The translations under genes were made by a program, and so were the position numbers. Below, piece by piece: positions 17,752 through 26,391 of a stretch of 64,000 nucleotides of DNA (within the stretch, counting starts at the first letter, position 1; every line of letters begins with the position of its first letter). The notes beneath the pieces are model-generated. The model was given only the letters and a program-made list of their open reading frames with translations. It had not been told where the DNA came from and did no database searches. The stretch covers positions 3,414,001 to 3,478,000 of the forward strand of contig NZ_CP034998.1 of the NCBI RefSeq assembly GCF_002531755.2, given 5' to 3'. The stretch is from Rhizobium acidisoli (lineage in GTDB: Bacteria; Pseudomonadota; Alphaproteobacteria; Rhizobiales; Rhizobiaceae).

Positions 17752-18807
17752 ATGCTTGCAGAAGTTTCCGCTCTTCTCGCCCCGCTCGCCGCCGCCATCG
17801 GCTACTCCTCCTACAAGGCGCGGCAATTCGAACAAACCTATCCGAATATCGGCGAACTGACGGATGTCGGCGGCTACCGCATGAACGCCGTCCATATCGA
17901 GCGCCCCGAAGGCGCCGACCTGCCGACCCTCGTCTTCATTCACGGCGCCAGCGGCAATCTGCTCGACCAGGTCGTGGCCTTCCGCGCCGCACTCGAAGGC
18001 CGGGCCGAGATGCTGTTCGTCGATCGTCCCGGCCACGGTTATTCCGAACGCGGCGGCCCTGATAACGCTGTCCCTTCCGGTCAGGCCGACGCGATCGCCA
18101 GGCTGATGGAAAAGCGCGGCATCGAAAAAGCTGTCATCGTCGGCCATTCCTTCGGCGGGGCGATCACCGCCGCTTTCGGCCTGCGCCATCCCGATAAGAC
18201 CTTGGGCCTGCTCTTCCTCGCCCCCGCCACCCACCCCTGGCCGGGTGGCATCGACTGGTATTATCACGTCGCAACCGCACCGGTCCTCGGCTGGCTCTTT
18301 AACCACGCGATCGTCGTGCCGCTCGGTCTCAGCCGGCTGGAGCGCGGCACGCGCAACGTCTTCCACCCCAATCCGCGCCCGGCCGACTACATCGAAAGGA
18401 CCGGTCCGTCGCTGGTGCTGCGACCCGACGCTTTCTACAACAATGCCGCCGATTTCAAGAGACTGCTTGCCTATGTGAAGGAGCAGTCGCCGCTCTATGC
18501 GAAGATCACCGCGCCGACCGTCATCATCACAGGCGACAGCGACGAGATCGTTTGGGAGCACCTGCACTCACGCGGCCTGGCCCGCGATATAGCAGGCTCC
18601 GAACTCATCACCGTTCGCGGTGTCGGCCACAAGCCGGATTATCTCGCAACCGATGTCGCCGTCGCCGCCATCGAGAAGATCGCCGGCATGCCGCGCGACC
18701 TTCAGGCGATCGCCCGCCGGGCCGAAGAGAGGCTCGCCGCCGCATCACGCGATAGGACGCTTGGAGCCGCGCCGTCGCTGCGGCCAGGCGCCCTTCGCGG
18801 CGCATGA
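17752..18807 (+). CDS. Alpha/beta-hydrolase fold protein
   Basis: A 351-residue protein. It has an N-terminal hydrophobic stretch (LLAPLAAAIGYSS) that may be a membrane anchor. The hydrolase core shows the oxyanion segment FIHGASGNLLDQ, the nucleophile elbow VGHSFGGA (Ser near residue 138), an acid region in VIITGDSDEIV, and the catalytic His in GVGHKPDY. All three catalytic positions are present, so an active esterase, lipase or dehalogenase-type enzyme is likely; substrate unknown. A basic Ala/Arg-rich tail of about 40 residues follows. It is convergent with the SDR gene, 20 bases away. Confidence 0.92.
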   Translation: MLAEVSALLAPLAAAIGYSSYKARQFEQTYPNIGELTDVGGYRMNAVHIERPEGADLPTLVFIHGASGNLLDQVVAFRAALEGRAEMLFVDRPGHGYSERGGPDNAVPSGQADAIARLMEKRGIEKAVIVGHSFGGAITAAFGLRHPDKTLGLLFLAPATHPWPGGIDWYYHVATAPVLGWLFNHAIVVPLGLSRLERGTRNVFHPNPRPADYIERTGPSLVLRPDAFYNNAADFKRLLAYVKEQSPLYAKITAPTVIITGDSDEIVWEHLHSRGLARDIAGSELITVRGVGHKPDYLATDVAVAAIEKIAGMPRDLQAIARRAEERLAAASRDRTLGAAPSLRPGALRGA

Positions 18808-18827
18808 CCTCTGTGGCTCGAGTTTCA

Positions 18828-19544
18828 TCAGGCGCTGAGACGCACACCGCCGTCGCAGGTGATCACATGGCCACTCATGAAGCCGTTTCCGATCAGGAAG
18901 GCGATCGCCTCCGCGATATCCTCCGGCCTGCCGACGCGACCGACTGGCGTGCGGCTGGCGAAGTCCGCAAAGACGCTGCCACGCTGCTCCGACGGCAGAA
19001 AACTCCACCACGGCGTATCGACGACCCCCGGTGAAACGCCGTTGACCCGCAGCGGCTTCAATTCGGCGGCCAGCACCGGCACCATCGCCTCGATGCCGGC
19101 ATTGACGGCAGCAAGCCCAGCCGTACCGGGCATCGCGGCCTGCGCACTGACCGCCGAAACGAAAGTGATGCTGCCGCCCGGCTGCAGTAGCGGCAATGCT
19201 GCCTGGGCTGCCGCGGCATGCGGAATGAGCTTGGTCTGGAACCCGGCGAGCAGATCCGCCATATCGAGTGTAGCAAAAGGTCCGGCACCGTGACCGCTGC
19301 CCATGGCCAGCACCAGATGACCGAACGCGCCGATCCCGGCAAAAGCCTCGCCGAGTGCCGATACCTTCGCCGCATCAAGCACGAGGCTCCGCAGATCGCC
19401 GTCGAGTGATGCTTTCGCCGCGGCAAGCTTCTCGCCGTCGCGGCCCGCAATGGTGACCGTATATCCCTGTTTTAAAAGTAATTTCGCCGTGGCAAAGCCG
19501 ATACCGGAAGACCCGCCGATGACGACGGCATGCTGTAAAGACAT
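18828..19544 (-). CDS. Short-chain dehydrogenase/reductase lacking the YxxxK motif
   Basis: A 238-residue Rossmann-fold protein with the NAD(P)-binding VIGGSSGIGFATAKLL at the N-terminus, FVSAVSAQ at the place of the catalytic Ser strand, and VNGVSPGVVDTPWW after it. At the usual YxxxK position it reads GLAAVNAGIEAM: the Tyr and Lys are replaced. Closely similar SDRs with AAxNxGIEAL here exist as a subfamily, so this is not a random mutation. Catalysis by the classical mechanism is not expected. It is divergent from an XRE/MmyB-type regulator 132 bases away, a pairing suggesting direct regulation. Confidence 0.93.
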   Translation of the reverse strand: MSLQHAVVIGGSSGIGFATAKLLLKQGYTVTIAGRDGEKLAAAKASLDGDLRSLVLDAAKVSALGEAFAGIGAFGHLVLAMGSGHGAGPFATLDMADLLAGFQTKLIPHAAAAQAALPLLQPGGSITFVSAVSAQAAMPGTAGLAAVNAGIEAMVPVLAAELKPLRVNGVSPGVVDTPWWSFLPSEQRGSVFADFASRTPVGRVGRPEDIAEAIAFLIGNGFMSGHVITCDGGVRLSA

Positions 19545-19650
19545 GATGCTGTTCCTTGATTAGATTAGTCTAGCCGCAGGCGCTTCAATCACACGCGGCG
19601 CCTGCATCATGCGCCGCCTGGAAACGTCAAACAGTTCCATTTTTATCCTG

Positions 19651-19660
19651 GTATCGATAC
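19651..19660. promoter_or_regulatory. Candidate operator palindrome
   Basis: GTATCGATAC is a perfect 10-base palindrome in the gap between the divergent SDR and MmyB-type regulator genes, 16 bases before the ATG at 19677. It is a candidate site for autoregulation; chance cannot be excluded. Confidence 0.3.
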
Positions 19661-19676
19661 TGATATGATCCCCGGC

Positions 19677-20519
19677 ATGGACCAGAGAGCCGACACATTC
19701 GAAGCCCGCCGCCGTGAGTTTGCAGCCTTCCTGCGTTCTCGTCGCGAGCGGCTGGCGCCGTCCGAAGTCGGCTTGCCGGAAGGTTTTCGCCGGCGCACGC
19801 CAGGTCTGCGGCGGGAGGAACTCGCCATGCTCGCCGGCGTCGGCACCACCTGGTACACATGGCTGGAACAGGGCCGCGATGTCCGCGCCTCGGCACAGGT
19901 GCTCAATGCCCTTGCCGATGCGCTGCGTCTTGACGAGGCTGAGCGCCAACATCTCTTCACCCTCAACGACCGCCAGATCGCGCAGACAGTATCCAGCGCG
20001 CCCGAATGCGTCGACGAACCGCTGCAGCGCATGCTCGCCAACCTCACCCACCAACCGGCCTATGTGCTTGGCCGCCGGTGGGATGTGCTCGCCTGGAACC
20101 GCGCCGCCGAAGTACTCTTCGGCGGTTATGACACGCTCGACCGTGACCAGCGCAACACCATGCATCGCCTCTTCGCCGACCCGGCGCATCGCCGGCTGCT
20201 CGTCGATTGGGAGGCGGTTGCCCGCGTCTCGCTGGCGATGTTTCGCGCCGACAGCGCACGTTATGCCGGTGATCCGGATTTCGAGCGACTGATCGCGCTG
20301 CTGCAACAGGCAAGCTCTGAATTTCGTGACTGGTGGCAGCGCCACGAGGTCGTCAGCCCGCTGTCGGGTATCAAACGCATCGATCATCCGGTTAAAGGCC
20401 GCATGTGCTTCGAGCATACGGGGCTGACACTGACGAACCGGCCGGAGATGAAGCTCGTCGTCTATACGCCGCTGGATGACGAGGACACCAACCGGAAACT
20501 CGCCGAGCTTCTTGCCTAA
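19677..20519 (+). CDS. XRE-family regulator with MmyB-like ligand-binding domain
   Basis: About 280 residues (MDQRADTFEA; an ATG four codons up is also possible). The N-terminal HTH reads LRREELAMLAGVGTTWYTWLEQGRDVRAS, followed by VLNALADALRLDEAERQHLF. The C-terminal half has the MmyB-type PAS-like domain with YVLGRRWDVLAWNRAAEVLF and a later FEHTGLTL. In this family the C-terminal domain binds a small, often fatty-acid-like molecule, and the gene commonly lies opposite an oxidoreductase it controls. Here the partner is the SDR gene. Confidence 0.93.
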   Translation: MDQRADTFEARRREFAAFLRSRRERLAPSEVGLPEGFRRRTPGLRREELAMLAGVGTTWYTWLEQGRDVRASAQVLNALADALRLDEAERQHLFTLNDRQIAQTVSSAPECVDEPLQRMLANLTHQPAYVLGRRWDVLAWNRAAEVLFGGYDTLDRDQRNTMHRLFADPAHRRLLVDWEAVARVSLAMFRADSARYAGDPDFERLIALLQQASSEFRDWWQRHEVVSPLSGIKRIDHPVKGRMCFEHTGLTLTNRPEMKLVVYTPLDDEDTNRKLAELLA

Positions 20520-20593
20520 AGCCAAACCCTTGCATTGCCTCGGGCCGTCGCGGCCCCATATGTTTTCCATCATTGTCCATAGGAGGGGAAATC

Positions 20594-22330
20594 ATGGGCC
20601 GCCTGCATATCGGGACGATCTCGGTCATATCGGCACTGTCGCTGAGCCTGACCTCTGTTTTCGCCGCCTCGCCCGCGCCTGTCGAGGCCGAGCACGGCAT
20701 GGTCGTCACCGCCCAGCATCTGGCGACCGATGTCGGCGTCGAGGTGCTGAAGGGCGGCGGCAATGCCGTCGATGCAGCCGTTGCCGTTGGTTATGCGCTG
20801 GCGGTCGTCTATCCCTCGGCCGGTAATCTCGGCGGTGGCGGCTTCATGACCATTCGCCTGAAGGACGGCACCAAGACCTTCCTCGATTTCCGCGAACGCG
20901 CGCCCCTTGCCGCCACGAAGACAATGTATCTCGATGCCAAGGGCGATATCGTGCCGCGCGCCAGCCTCGACGGCTATCTTGCCGTCGGCGTTCCCGGCTC
21001 CGTGATGGGCTTCGAAACCGCACGCGAGAAATACGGCACAAAGCCGCGCCAGGATCTAATCGCACCGGCACTTCGCTTCGCCAGGGAAGGCTACACGCTG
21101 GAACAGGGCGATGCCGCAAGTTTCGCCGGCAGCGCCAAGCGCCTCGCCAAGGACGAGGCGGCGGCGAAGATTTTCCTGAAACCCGATGGCAAAGCCTATG
21201 CATTGGGCGAAAAGCTCCAGCAGCCCGACCTTGCCGCGGTCCTGGCGGCCATATCGGAAAAAGGTCCTGACGCCTTCTACAAGGCCGCGCCCGCCGAAGC
21301 GATCGTCAAGGCAAGCCAGGCTAAGGGCGGCATCCTCGCCAGGCAAGATTTCGAGCAATATGCCGTGCGCGAGTTGAAGCCGGTCGAATGCAATTATCGC
21401 GGTTACGACATCATCTCCTCGCCGCCGCCTTCCTCCGGCGGCGTCATCATCTGCGAGATCCTCAACGTTCTCGAAGGTTATCCGATTTCCTACCTGGGCT
21501 ACGGCTCGGCCGAAACCGTGCATGTGATGGTCGAGGCTATGCGTTATGCCTATGTCGACCGCAACGCTGCGCTCGGCGATCCCGATTTCGTCGAGAACCC
21601 GGTCGCAAAACTCATCGACAAGACCTATGCCAAGGAGATCGCCGCCAAGATCGATCCCTACAAGGCCGGCACGTCGGCCAACCTTAAACCGCTCGGCGGC
21701 AAGGAAAGCACCGAGACGACGCATTATTCGATCATCGACGACGAGGGCAATGCGGTCGCCGTCACCTATACGCTGAACGGCTCCTTCGGCGCTGCCGTCG
21801 TAGCGCCCGGCACCGGCGTCCTGCTCAACAACGAGATGGACGATTTCACCTCCAAGCCCGGCGTGCCGAACCTTTATGGCCTCGTCCAGGGCGAGGCGAA
21901 CGCCATCGCACCGAAGAAGACACCGCTCTCCTCGATGAGCCCGACGATCGTCACCAAGGACGGCAAGCCTTTCATGGTGATCGGCAGCCCCGGCGGCTCG
22001 CGCATCATCACCATCACGCTGGAGGCGATCCTCAACGTGGTCGATTTCGGCATGGATATCAGCCAGGCGGTGAATGCGCCGCGTATCCACCATCAATGGC
22101 AGCCCGATAAGGTCTATCTCGAACCTTATGCAATTTCGCCCGATACGGAAAAGACCCTCGCCGCCATGGGCTACAGCTTCGATGGCGGCAATGACGCGCC
22201 GCTCTGGGGCCAGGCCGCCGGCATCCTCGTCGGCGGCAAAAGCCTCGCCGCCATCGAAAAGGGCGGCGGTGCGCGCTATAACGGCGCCATGGACAGCCGC
22301 GCGACTGAAGGTTCGGCGAGCGGCTACTGA
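20594..22330 (+). CDS. ggt: Gamma-glutamyltranspeptidase
   Basis: A 578-residue periplasmic enzyme that cleaves glutathione and other gamma-glutamyl compounds. It starts MGRLHIGTIS after AGGAGGGG, with a signal peptide ending near SVFAAS. The precursor has GGNAVDAAVAVGYAL near residue 50 and the self-cleavage site before TTHYS near residue 380, whose Thr becomes the nucleophile of the small subunit. NEMDDF and the oxyanion-type GSPGGSRI are present. All expected catalytic elements are seen. It is followed 122 bases later by a threonine-dehydratase-like gene. Confidence 0.96.
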   Translation: MGRLHIGTISVISALSLSLTSVFAASPAPVEAEHGMVVTAQHLATDVGVEVLKGGGNAVDAAVAVGYALAVVYPSAGNLGGGGFMTIRLKDGTKTFLDFRERAPLAATKTMYLDAKGDIVPRASLDGYLAVGVPGSVMGFETAREKYGTKPRQDLIAPALRFAREGYTLEQGDAASFAGSAKRLAKDEAAAKIFLKPDGKAYALGEKLQQPDLAAVLAAISEKGPDAFYKAAPAEAIVKASQAKGGILARQDFEQYAVRELKPVECNYRGYDIISSPPPSSGGVIICEILNVLEGYPISYLGYGSAETVHVMVEAMRYAYVDRNAALGDPDFVENPVAKLIDKTYAKEIAAKIDPYKAGTSANLKPLGGKESTETTHYSIIDDEGNAVAVTYTLNGSFGAAVVAPGTGVLLNNEMDDFTSKPGVPNLYGLVQGEANAIAPKKTPLSSMSPTIVTKDGKPFMVIGSPGGSRIITITLEAILNVVDFGMDISQAVNAPRIHHQWQPDKVYLEPYAISPDTEKTLAAMGYSFDGGNDAPLWGQAAGILVGGKSLAAIEKGGGARYNGAMDSRATEGSASGY

Positions 22331-22452
22331 CGATCGCCAGCAGCGGGCGACAAATGCGACGGGCCATTCATGTCACGGTGACAAAGTCGCCGTTCACAAA
22401 TGGCTGGCCGCGCCCTAAGCATGAGCGAACCCGCAAGCAGGACGATTCCCGA

Positions 22453-23427
22453 ATGGCCAGCATTGAAATGATTGTCGCCGCCCGCGCCCGTCTGCGCGGT
22501 CATGCGAGGCGCACGCCGCTTCTCTCCTCTCCCTTCCTGAACGAAATCGCCGGCCGGCGCCTGTTCGTGAAGGCGGAATGCCTGCAGCATTCCGGCTCGT
22601 TCAAGTTTCGCGGCGGCTGGTCGGCCGTCTCCGGCCTCGATCCGGTGATACGCTCGAAGGGCGTTATCGCCTTCTCCTCCGGCAACCATGCCCAGGGTGT
22701 CGCCCTTGCCGCCAAGCTGCACAACGTGCCCTCCGTCATCATCATGCCGAGCGACGCGCCGAAGCTGAAGATTGCCAATACCCGCGCCTTCGGCGCCGAA
22801 GTGGTGCTCTACGACCGCGTCAACGAGGACCGCGACGAGATCGGCGCGAGACTGTCGGCCGAGCGCGGCCTGACGCTGATCAAACCCTTCGACGAACCGC
22901 TGGTGATCGCCGGCCAAGGCACGACCGGCCTCGAAATTTCCGAGCAGGCGGAAGAGGAAGGCGTGACATCAGCCGAAGTCCTCGTGCCCTGCGGCGGCGG
23001 CGGATTGACCTCCGGCATCGCACTCGCGCTTGAAGCCAGCGCTCCCGGCTTTCGCGTCCGCCCCTGCGAGCCCAAGGATTTCGACGATACCGCCCGCTCG
23101 CTTGCTTCAGGCAGGATCGAGCGCAACGTGGCGGTATCAGGCTCGATCTGCGATGCGATCGTCACGCCGCAGCCCGGAAATATCACCTTCCCGATCCTCA
23201 AGCGCCTCGCCGGCGCCGGCATCGTCGTCACCGACGAGGAGGCGCTGCGCGCCATGGCGCTCGCCTTCGTCAGGCTGAAGATCGTCGTCGAGCCCGGCGG
23301 CGCAGTGGCGCTCGCCGCCGCCCTCTTCCATGGCGAAGCGCTGGAAAGCGACACGGTGGTCGCCGTCACTTCCGGCGGCAATGTCGATGCCGATATCTTC
23401 GCCATGGCGCTCGAACGCTTCGGCTGA
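22453..23427 (+). CDS. Threonine/serine dehydratase-like PLP enzyme
   Basis: A 324-residue fold-type II PLP enzyme. The PLP Lys is in SGSFKFRGG near residue 51. The substrate loop FSSGNHAQGVALAA, the phosphate-binding CGGGGLTSGI near residue 180, and VTSGGNVD near the C-terminus are all typical of catabolic threonine/serine ammonia-lyases and serine racemases. No C-terminal ACT domain is present, so it is not the allosteric IlvA form. The ATG at 22453 is chosen because the family N-terminus begins there; 33 further codons upstream are open but dissimilar. Precise substrate is uncertain. Confidence 0.92.
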   Translation: MASIEMIVAARARLRGHARRTPLLSSPFLNEIAGRRLFVKAECLQHSGSFKFRGGWSAVSGLDPVIRSKGVIAFSSGNHAQGVALAAKLHNVPSVIIMPSDAPKLKIANTRAFGAEVVLYDRVNEDRDEIGARLSAERGLTLIKPFDEPLVIAGQGTTGLEISEQAEEEGVTSAEVLVPCGGGGLTSGIALALEASAPGFRVRPCEPKDFDDTARSLASGRIERNVAVSGSICDAIVTPQPGNITFPILKRLAGAGIVVTDEEALRAMALAFVRLKIVVEPGGAVALAAALFHGEALESDTVVAVTSGGNVDADIFAMALERFG

Positions 23428-23483
23428 GGGCATCGTGCGGCAGCCAGCCGCGCGACAGCCCCGATAACAAATGCAAGTCGTGC

Positions 23484-23511
23484 GGCATCCGGCTCTCTCG
23501 AGCCGAATGCC
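23484..23511. terminator. Convergent terminator hairpin
   Basis: The stem pairs GGCAT (23484-23488) and CGGCTC (23490-23495) with GAGCCG (23500-23505) and ATGCC (23507-23511), with one mismatch and a TCTC loop. It sits between the convergent dehydratase and PhyH genes and could act on both. Confidence 0.5.
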
Positions 23512-23521
23512 GGATTTGCCG

Positions 23522-24328
23522 TCAGATGGATTGAAGCGCCTGGCGGATTGCCATCTCGACCGGCGAATAGACGCCGTCCTCCCGCTCGAGCCGTAGCGGT
23601 TCGGAGGGTGCAAGGCCGGGCTGCCCCATGAAGCGCGGCTCTTTGCCGCGATGTTTTTGCGCTGCATGGATAAGGAACGGATGGCACAGATAGACCGTGC
23701 CGGCCTGTCCCATCGCCAAGGCCAGCGGCCGGTCTTCACCGACATGCTCCAGCCTGAGATGCGCCATACCCGCTTCGCCCGCCGGTGCCAGAAGGCGCGC
23801 GACATCCTTGTGCGAGCCGATACGGATGCGGGTCGGCGCATCCTCTTCCCCGACATCCGAGAACAGGAAAAGCATCAGCAGCGCCCGTCCGCGCGAGGTG
23901 ATATTCACCCGCCAGGCGGAAAAGTCCCGCTGCTCGTTCGGATCGGAATCCCCACCGGGAAAGCTCAGATCGACATGCCAGCCGGCATCGCCGGGATCGT
24001 CCGGATGGGGAAAGCGCACCGGGAAACTTCCAAGCCCGGTGCGTGGCTCCCAGCGCCCTTTGCCGACAAGCTGGTCGAACGCCGAATGCAATACCGGTGT
24101 ATTGACGGCTTTCTCGAACGGGCCGCCGCCATAACCGGCAAGCCGCACCACCGGCTGGCTCCATGTCCTTGGATTATCCGCATCGAAGGGAATATCGCGC
24201 CACATGATGGCACGACCTTCCTCGGCCAGATCGCGGGGAAAAGCCTCGTCGATCCGGATAAAGCCGTCCTCGATGAATTGCTCGATCTGCGCGGCGCTCA
24301 GCGCCGGCGGGTAAACATTTGATGTCAT
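23522..24328 (-). CDS. Phytanoyl-CoA dioxygenase (PhyH) family protein
   Basis: A 268-residue Fe(II)/2-oxoglutarate-dependent dioxygenase-like protein, starting MTSNVYPPAL at ATG 24326-24328. The HxD of the iron triad is in GWHVDLSF near residue 120, and the distal His with the 2-oxoglutarate Arg is in CHPFLIHAAQKHRG. Both iron-binding elements are intact, so it is probably active; substrate unknown. It stands alone; its 229-base upstream gap contains one short stem (GCCAGCC at 24404-24410 with GGCTGGC at 24416-24422) and no recognisable gene. Confidence 0.88.
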   Translation of the reverse strand: MTSNVYPPALSAAQIEQFIEDGFIRIDEAFPRDLAEEGRAIMWRDIPFDADNPRTWSQPVVRLAGYGGGPFEKAVNTPVLHSAFDQLVGKGRWEPRTGLGSFPVRFPHPDDPGDAGWHVDLSFPGGDSDPNEQRDFSAWRVNITSRGRALLMLFLFSDVGEEDAPTRIRIGSHKDVARLLAPAGEAGMAHLRLEHVGEDRPLALAMGQAGTVYLCHPFLIHAAQKHRGKEPRFMGQPGLAPSEPLRLEREDGVYSPVEMAIRQALQSI

Positions 24329-24557
24329 GAAATATCTCTCTATCGCCAATCCTGCCGGCTCTTTCCTTGGCCAGATGCAGGGTGGTTGCACCAACGGCAA
24401 CGCGCCAGCCGCGAAGGCTGGCAAGCGGCCGCATCTTCCGATGCCCGAAGGCAGAGCTTTAAAGGCTCAAGAAGAAGGCCGTAGCGATATTGAGAGTGAT
24501 CGTCTTCATAGCAGTCCGAAGCTATAGCCACGCGATCCAAGGGTCAATGCGGCAATG

Positions 24558-25457
24558 TCAGGCCGCCGTCCCGCGAAGCGCGCCATGCACCGACTGCAGC
24601 ACGAGCTCGGCAAGCCGGGCCGCCGCCGGCTGCGGTTCGGCTTCGGCCCGATGCAGGACCAGCCCGAGCTTCGGCAAATCAGGTAAGCCGATCGTCTCCG
24701 GCGCCAGCGGCCGGACCTTTGCCGGCAATCCGATTGGTGTGCGGATAGAGATGCCGAGGCCTGCGGCCGCCGCGGCCCAGAGGCCGCCGAGGCTGGAGCT
24801 GACGAAGGCGAGACGCCAGGAAATGCCGGCTTCGTCAAGTGCCCGGGTCGCCGCACTGCGCATCAGGCATGGCGCCTCCAGCGAGGCGAGCGGTATCGGC
24901 TCGCCACTTGCCGCATGCCAGTCGGGCGATCTCTCGGCAGGCCCGATCCAGCGCATCGGCACCTCGCCGATGCGCTCACAATGCGCCGTCGCCGTGCCGT
25001 CGCTCCAGGCGAGCGCCAGATCAAGCTTGCCTGAGGTGACGCGCTCAAGCAGTTCAACGTTGCGCACCACCCGCGCCTCGACGCGGACCTTCGGATGCGC
25101 GCGTGCAAAGCGGCCGAGCACCTCCGGCAGCAGGGTCTCGCCAAAATCCTCCTGCAGGCCAAGCCGCACCCAGCCTTCAAGCTCGATGCTGTGCACGGCC
25201 GCCGCCGCCTCGTCGTTCAACTCCAGCAACCGCCTGGCATAACCGAGCATCGTCTCACCGGCATCGGTCAGCGCCAGTCCGCGCCCGGCCTTGCGGAAGA
25301 TCGGCGTGCCCGCCTGCTCCTCCAGCTTCTTCAGCTGCGCGCTCACTGCCGAGGTGGAACGTCCGAGTTTTTCGGCCGCCTTGGCAAAATTGCCGAGCTC
25401 CATGCCGGTCGAAAAGCTTCGAAGCACATCGAGATCGAAGATCGTCCGTCGCATCAC
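24558..25457 (-). CDS. LysR-family transcriptional regulator
   Basis: A 299-residue regulator. The N-terminal winged HTH reads FDLDVLRSFSTGMELGNFAKAAEKLGRSTSAVSAQLKKLEEQAG. A periplasmic-binding-protein-like effector domain follows (RLGLQEDFGETLLPEVLGRF and LGISIRTPIGL). The start is ATG 25455-25457 (MMRRT) or one codon later. It is divergent from the tautomerase-cupin-DUF4865 operon with 113 bases between, which is the usual arrangement of a LysR activator with its target. Confidence 0.95.
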   Translation of the reverse strand: MMRRTIFDLDVLRSFSTGMELGNFAKAAEKLGRSTSAVSAQLKKLEEQAGTPIFRKAGRGLALTDAGETMLGYARRLLELNDEAAAAVHSIELEGWVRLGLQEDFGETLLPEVLGRFARAHPKVRVEARVVRNVELLERVTSGKLDLALAWSDGTATAHCERIGEVPMRWIGPAERSPDWHAASGEPIPLASLEAPCLMRSAATRALDEAGISWRLAFVSSSLGGLWAAAAAGLGISIRTPIGLPAKVRPLAPETIGLPDLPKLGLVLHRAEAEPQPAAARLAELVLQSVHGALRGTAA

Positions 25458-25488
25458 ATAATCCCATTTTTTAGGACCACCGGTTCAT

Positions 25489-25525
25489 AAAATTCTGATT
25501 TTCGGCATCATCGTGTCGTGCGATG
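25489..25525. promoter_or_regulatory. Candidate LysR binding region
   Basis: Two inverted repeats lie in the divergent gap. AAAAT-TCTG-ATTTT spans 25489-25502. CATCG-N7-CGATG spans 25509-25525 and contains a T-N11-A core (T 25511, A 25523), the LysR-type signature. Confidence 0.4.
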
Positions 25526-25570
25526 GTGCTGTTGTCAAGGCCGACGACGGCCCGAACCATGGAGATCCCG

Positions 25571-25990
25571 ATGCCCTTCGTTCGCATTTCCCTTCGCAAA
25601 GGCAAGTCGCCGGAGTATCTTGCGGCGCTCGCCGACACCATCCAGCGCGCCCTGGTCGAAACCTTCGACGTGCCGGAAAACGACCGTTTTCAGGCCATTC
25701 ACCAGCACGATGAGAACGAGCTCATCTTCGACAGCAGTTATCTTGCCGGGCCGCGCTCCAACGATTTCGTCTATATCTCGATCACCATCGGCCGGCCCCG
25801 CACGGCCGAGATGAAGGCGACGCTCTATCGCCGGCTCGCCGATCTGCTGGCGCAGTCACCGAGCCTCCGGCCAGAGGATGTGATGATCGTCGTCAGCACC
25901 AGCGCACCGGAAGACTGGTCCTTCGGCGACGGCATCGCCCAGATGACCGACCCCGACTGGCGGCTGCGGGTGGCAGGAGGCCAACGATGA
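25571..25990 (+). CDS. Tautomerase-superfamily protein
   Basis: A 139-residue protein. Starting at ATG 25571 puts Pro directly after Met (MPFVRISLRKGKSPE), the catalytic N-terminal Pro of 4-oxalocrotonate tautomerase-like enzymes; GGAG lies upstream. It is longer than the classical 62-residue 4-OT and fits the Tautomerase_2 group (FVYISITIGRPRTAEMKATLYRRLADLL). The stop overlaps the cupin start by ATGA. Probably isomerises an unsaturated keto compound or acts as a dehalogenase-like enzyme; substrate unknown. Confidence 0.92.
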   Translation: MPFVRISLRKGKSPEYLAALADTIQRALVETFDVPENDRFQAIHQHDENELIFDSSYLAGPRSNDFVYISITIGRPRTAEMKATLYRRLADLLAQSPSLRPEDVMIVVSTSAPEDWSFGDGIAQMTDPDWRLRVAGGQR

Positions 25991-26391
25991 GCGCTTCGAA
26001 CCCGAAGGCCATGACGGTCAGCCGCCCCGGCCGGGCGGTGCGCTCGCCGGAGGGTGTCACCACGGCGCCTTTCTGGGTCGAGATGTTGCTCGAAGGCAGC
26101 GCCGATGGCGAAACCACGGCCATGCGCGCCACGCTCGATCCCGGCACCATCACCCGCTGGCATACGCACCCCAGGGGCCAGTTGCTCTATGTGCTTTCGG
26201 GTCATGGGCTGGCGCAGAGCGAGGGTGGTCCCGTCGCGGAACTGCGTGCCGGCGACGCCGTCTGGTTTGCGGCCGGCGAGTGCCACTGGCATGGCGCGGC
26301 CGATGACAGTCCCTTCGGCTATCTCAGCATTCAGGCAACGGAAAACGGCAGCATCGTCGAATGGCTGCAGCCGGTGGAGGCCCGGTCATGA
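25987..26391 (+). CDS. Cupin-domain protein
   Basis: A 134-residue single-domain cupin. Motif 1 is TRWHTHPRGQLLYVLSGHG and motif 2 is GDAVWFAAGECHWHGA, with His ligands for one metal ion in both. Such proteins range from dioxygenases and isomerases to sugar-binding regulators. It starts in the ATGA overlap with the tautomerase gene and ends in an ATGA overlap with the DUF4865 gene, so the three are strictly coupled and probably act on the same small molecule. The acting reaction cannot be told from sequence. Confidence 0.9.
   Translation: MSASNPKAMTVSRPGRAVRSPEGVTTAPFWVEMLLEGSADGETTAMRATLDPGTITRWHTHPRGQLLYVLSGHGLAQSEGGPVAELRAGDAVWFAAGECHWHGAADDSPFGYLSIQATENGSIVEWLQPVEARS

Noticed and set aside
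24327..24527. A 66-codon frame in the gap upstream of the PhyH gene
   Set aside because: No Shine-Dalgarno, no family resemblance, and it overlaps the likely PhyH promoter and leader.
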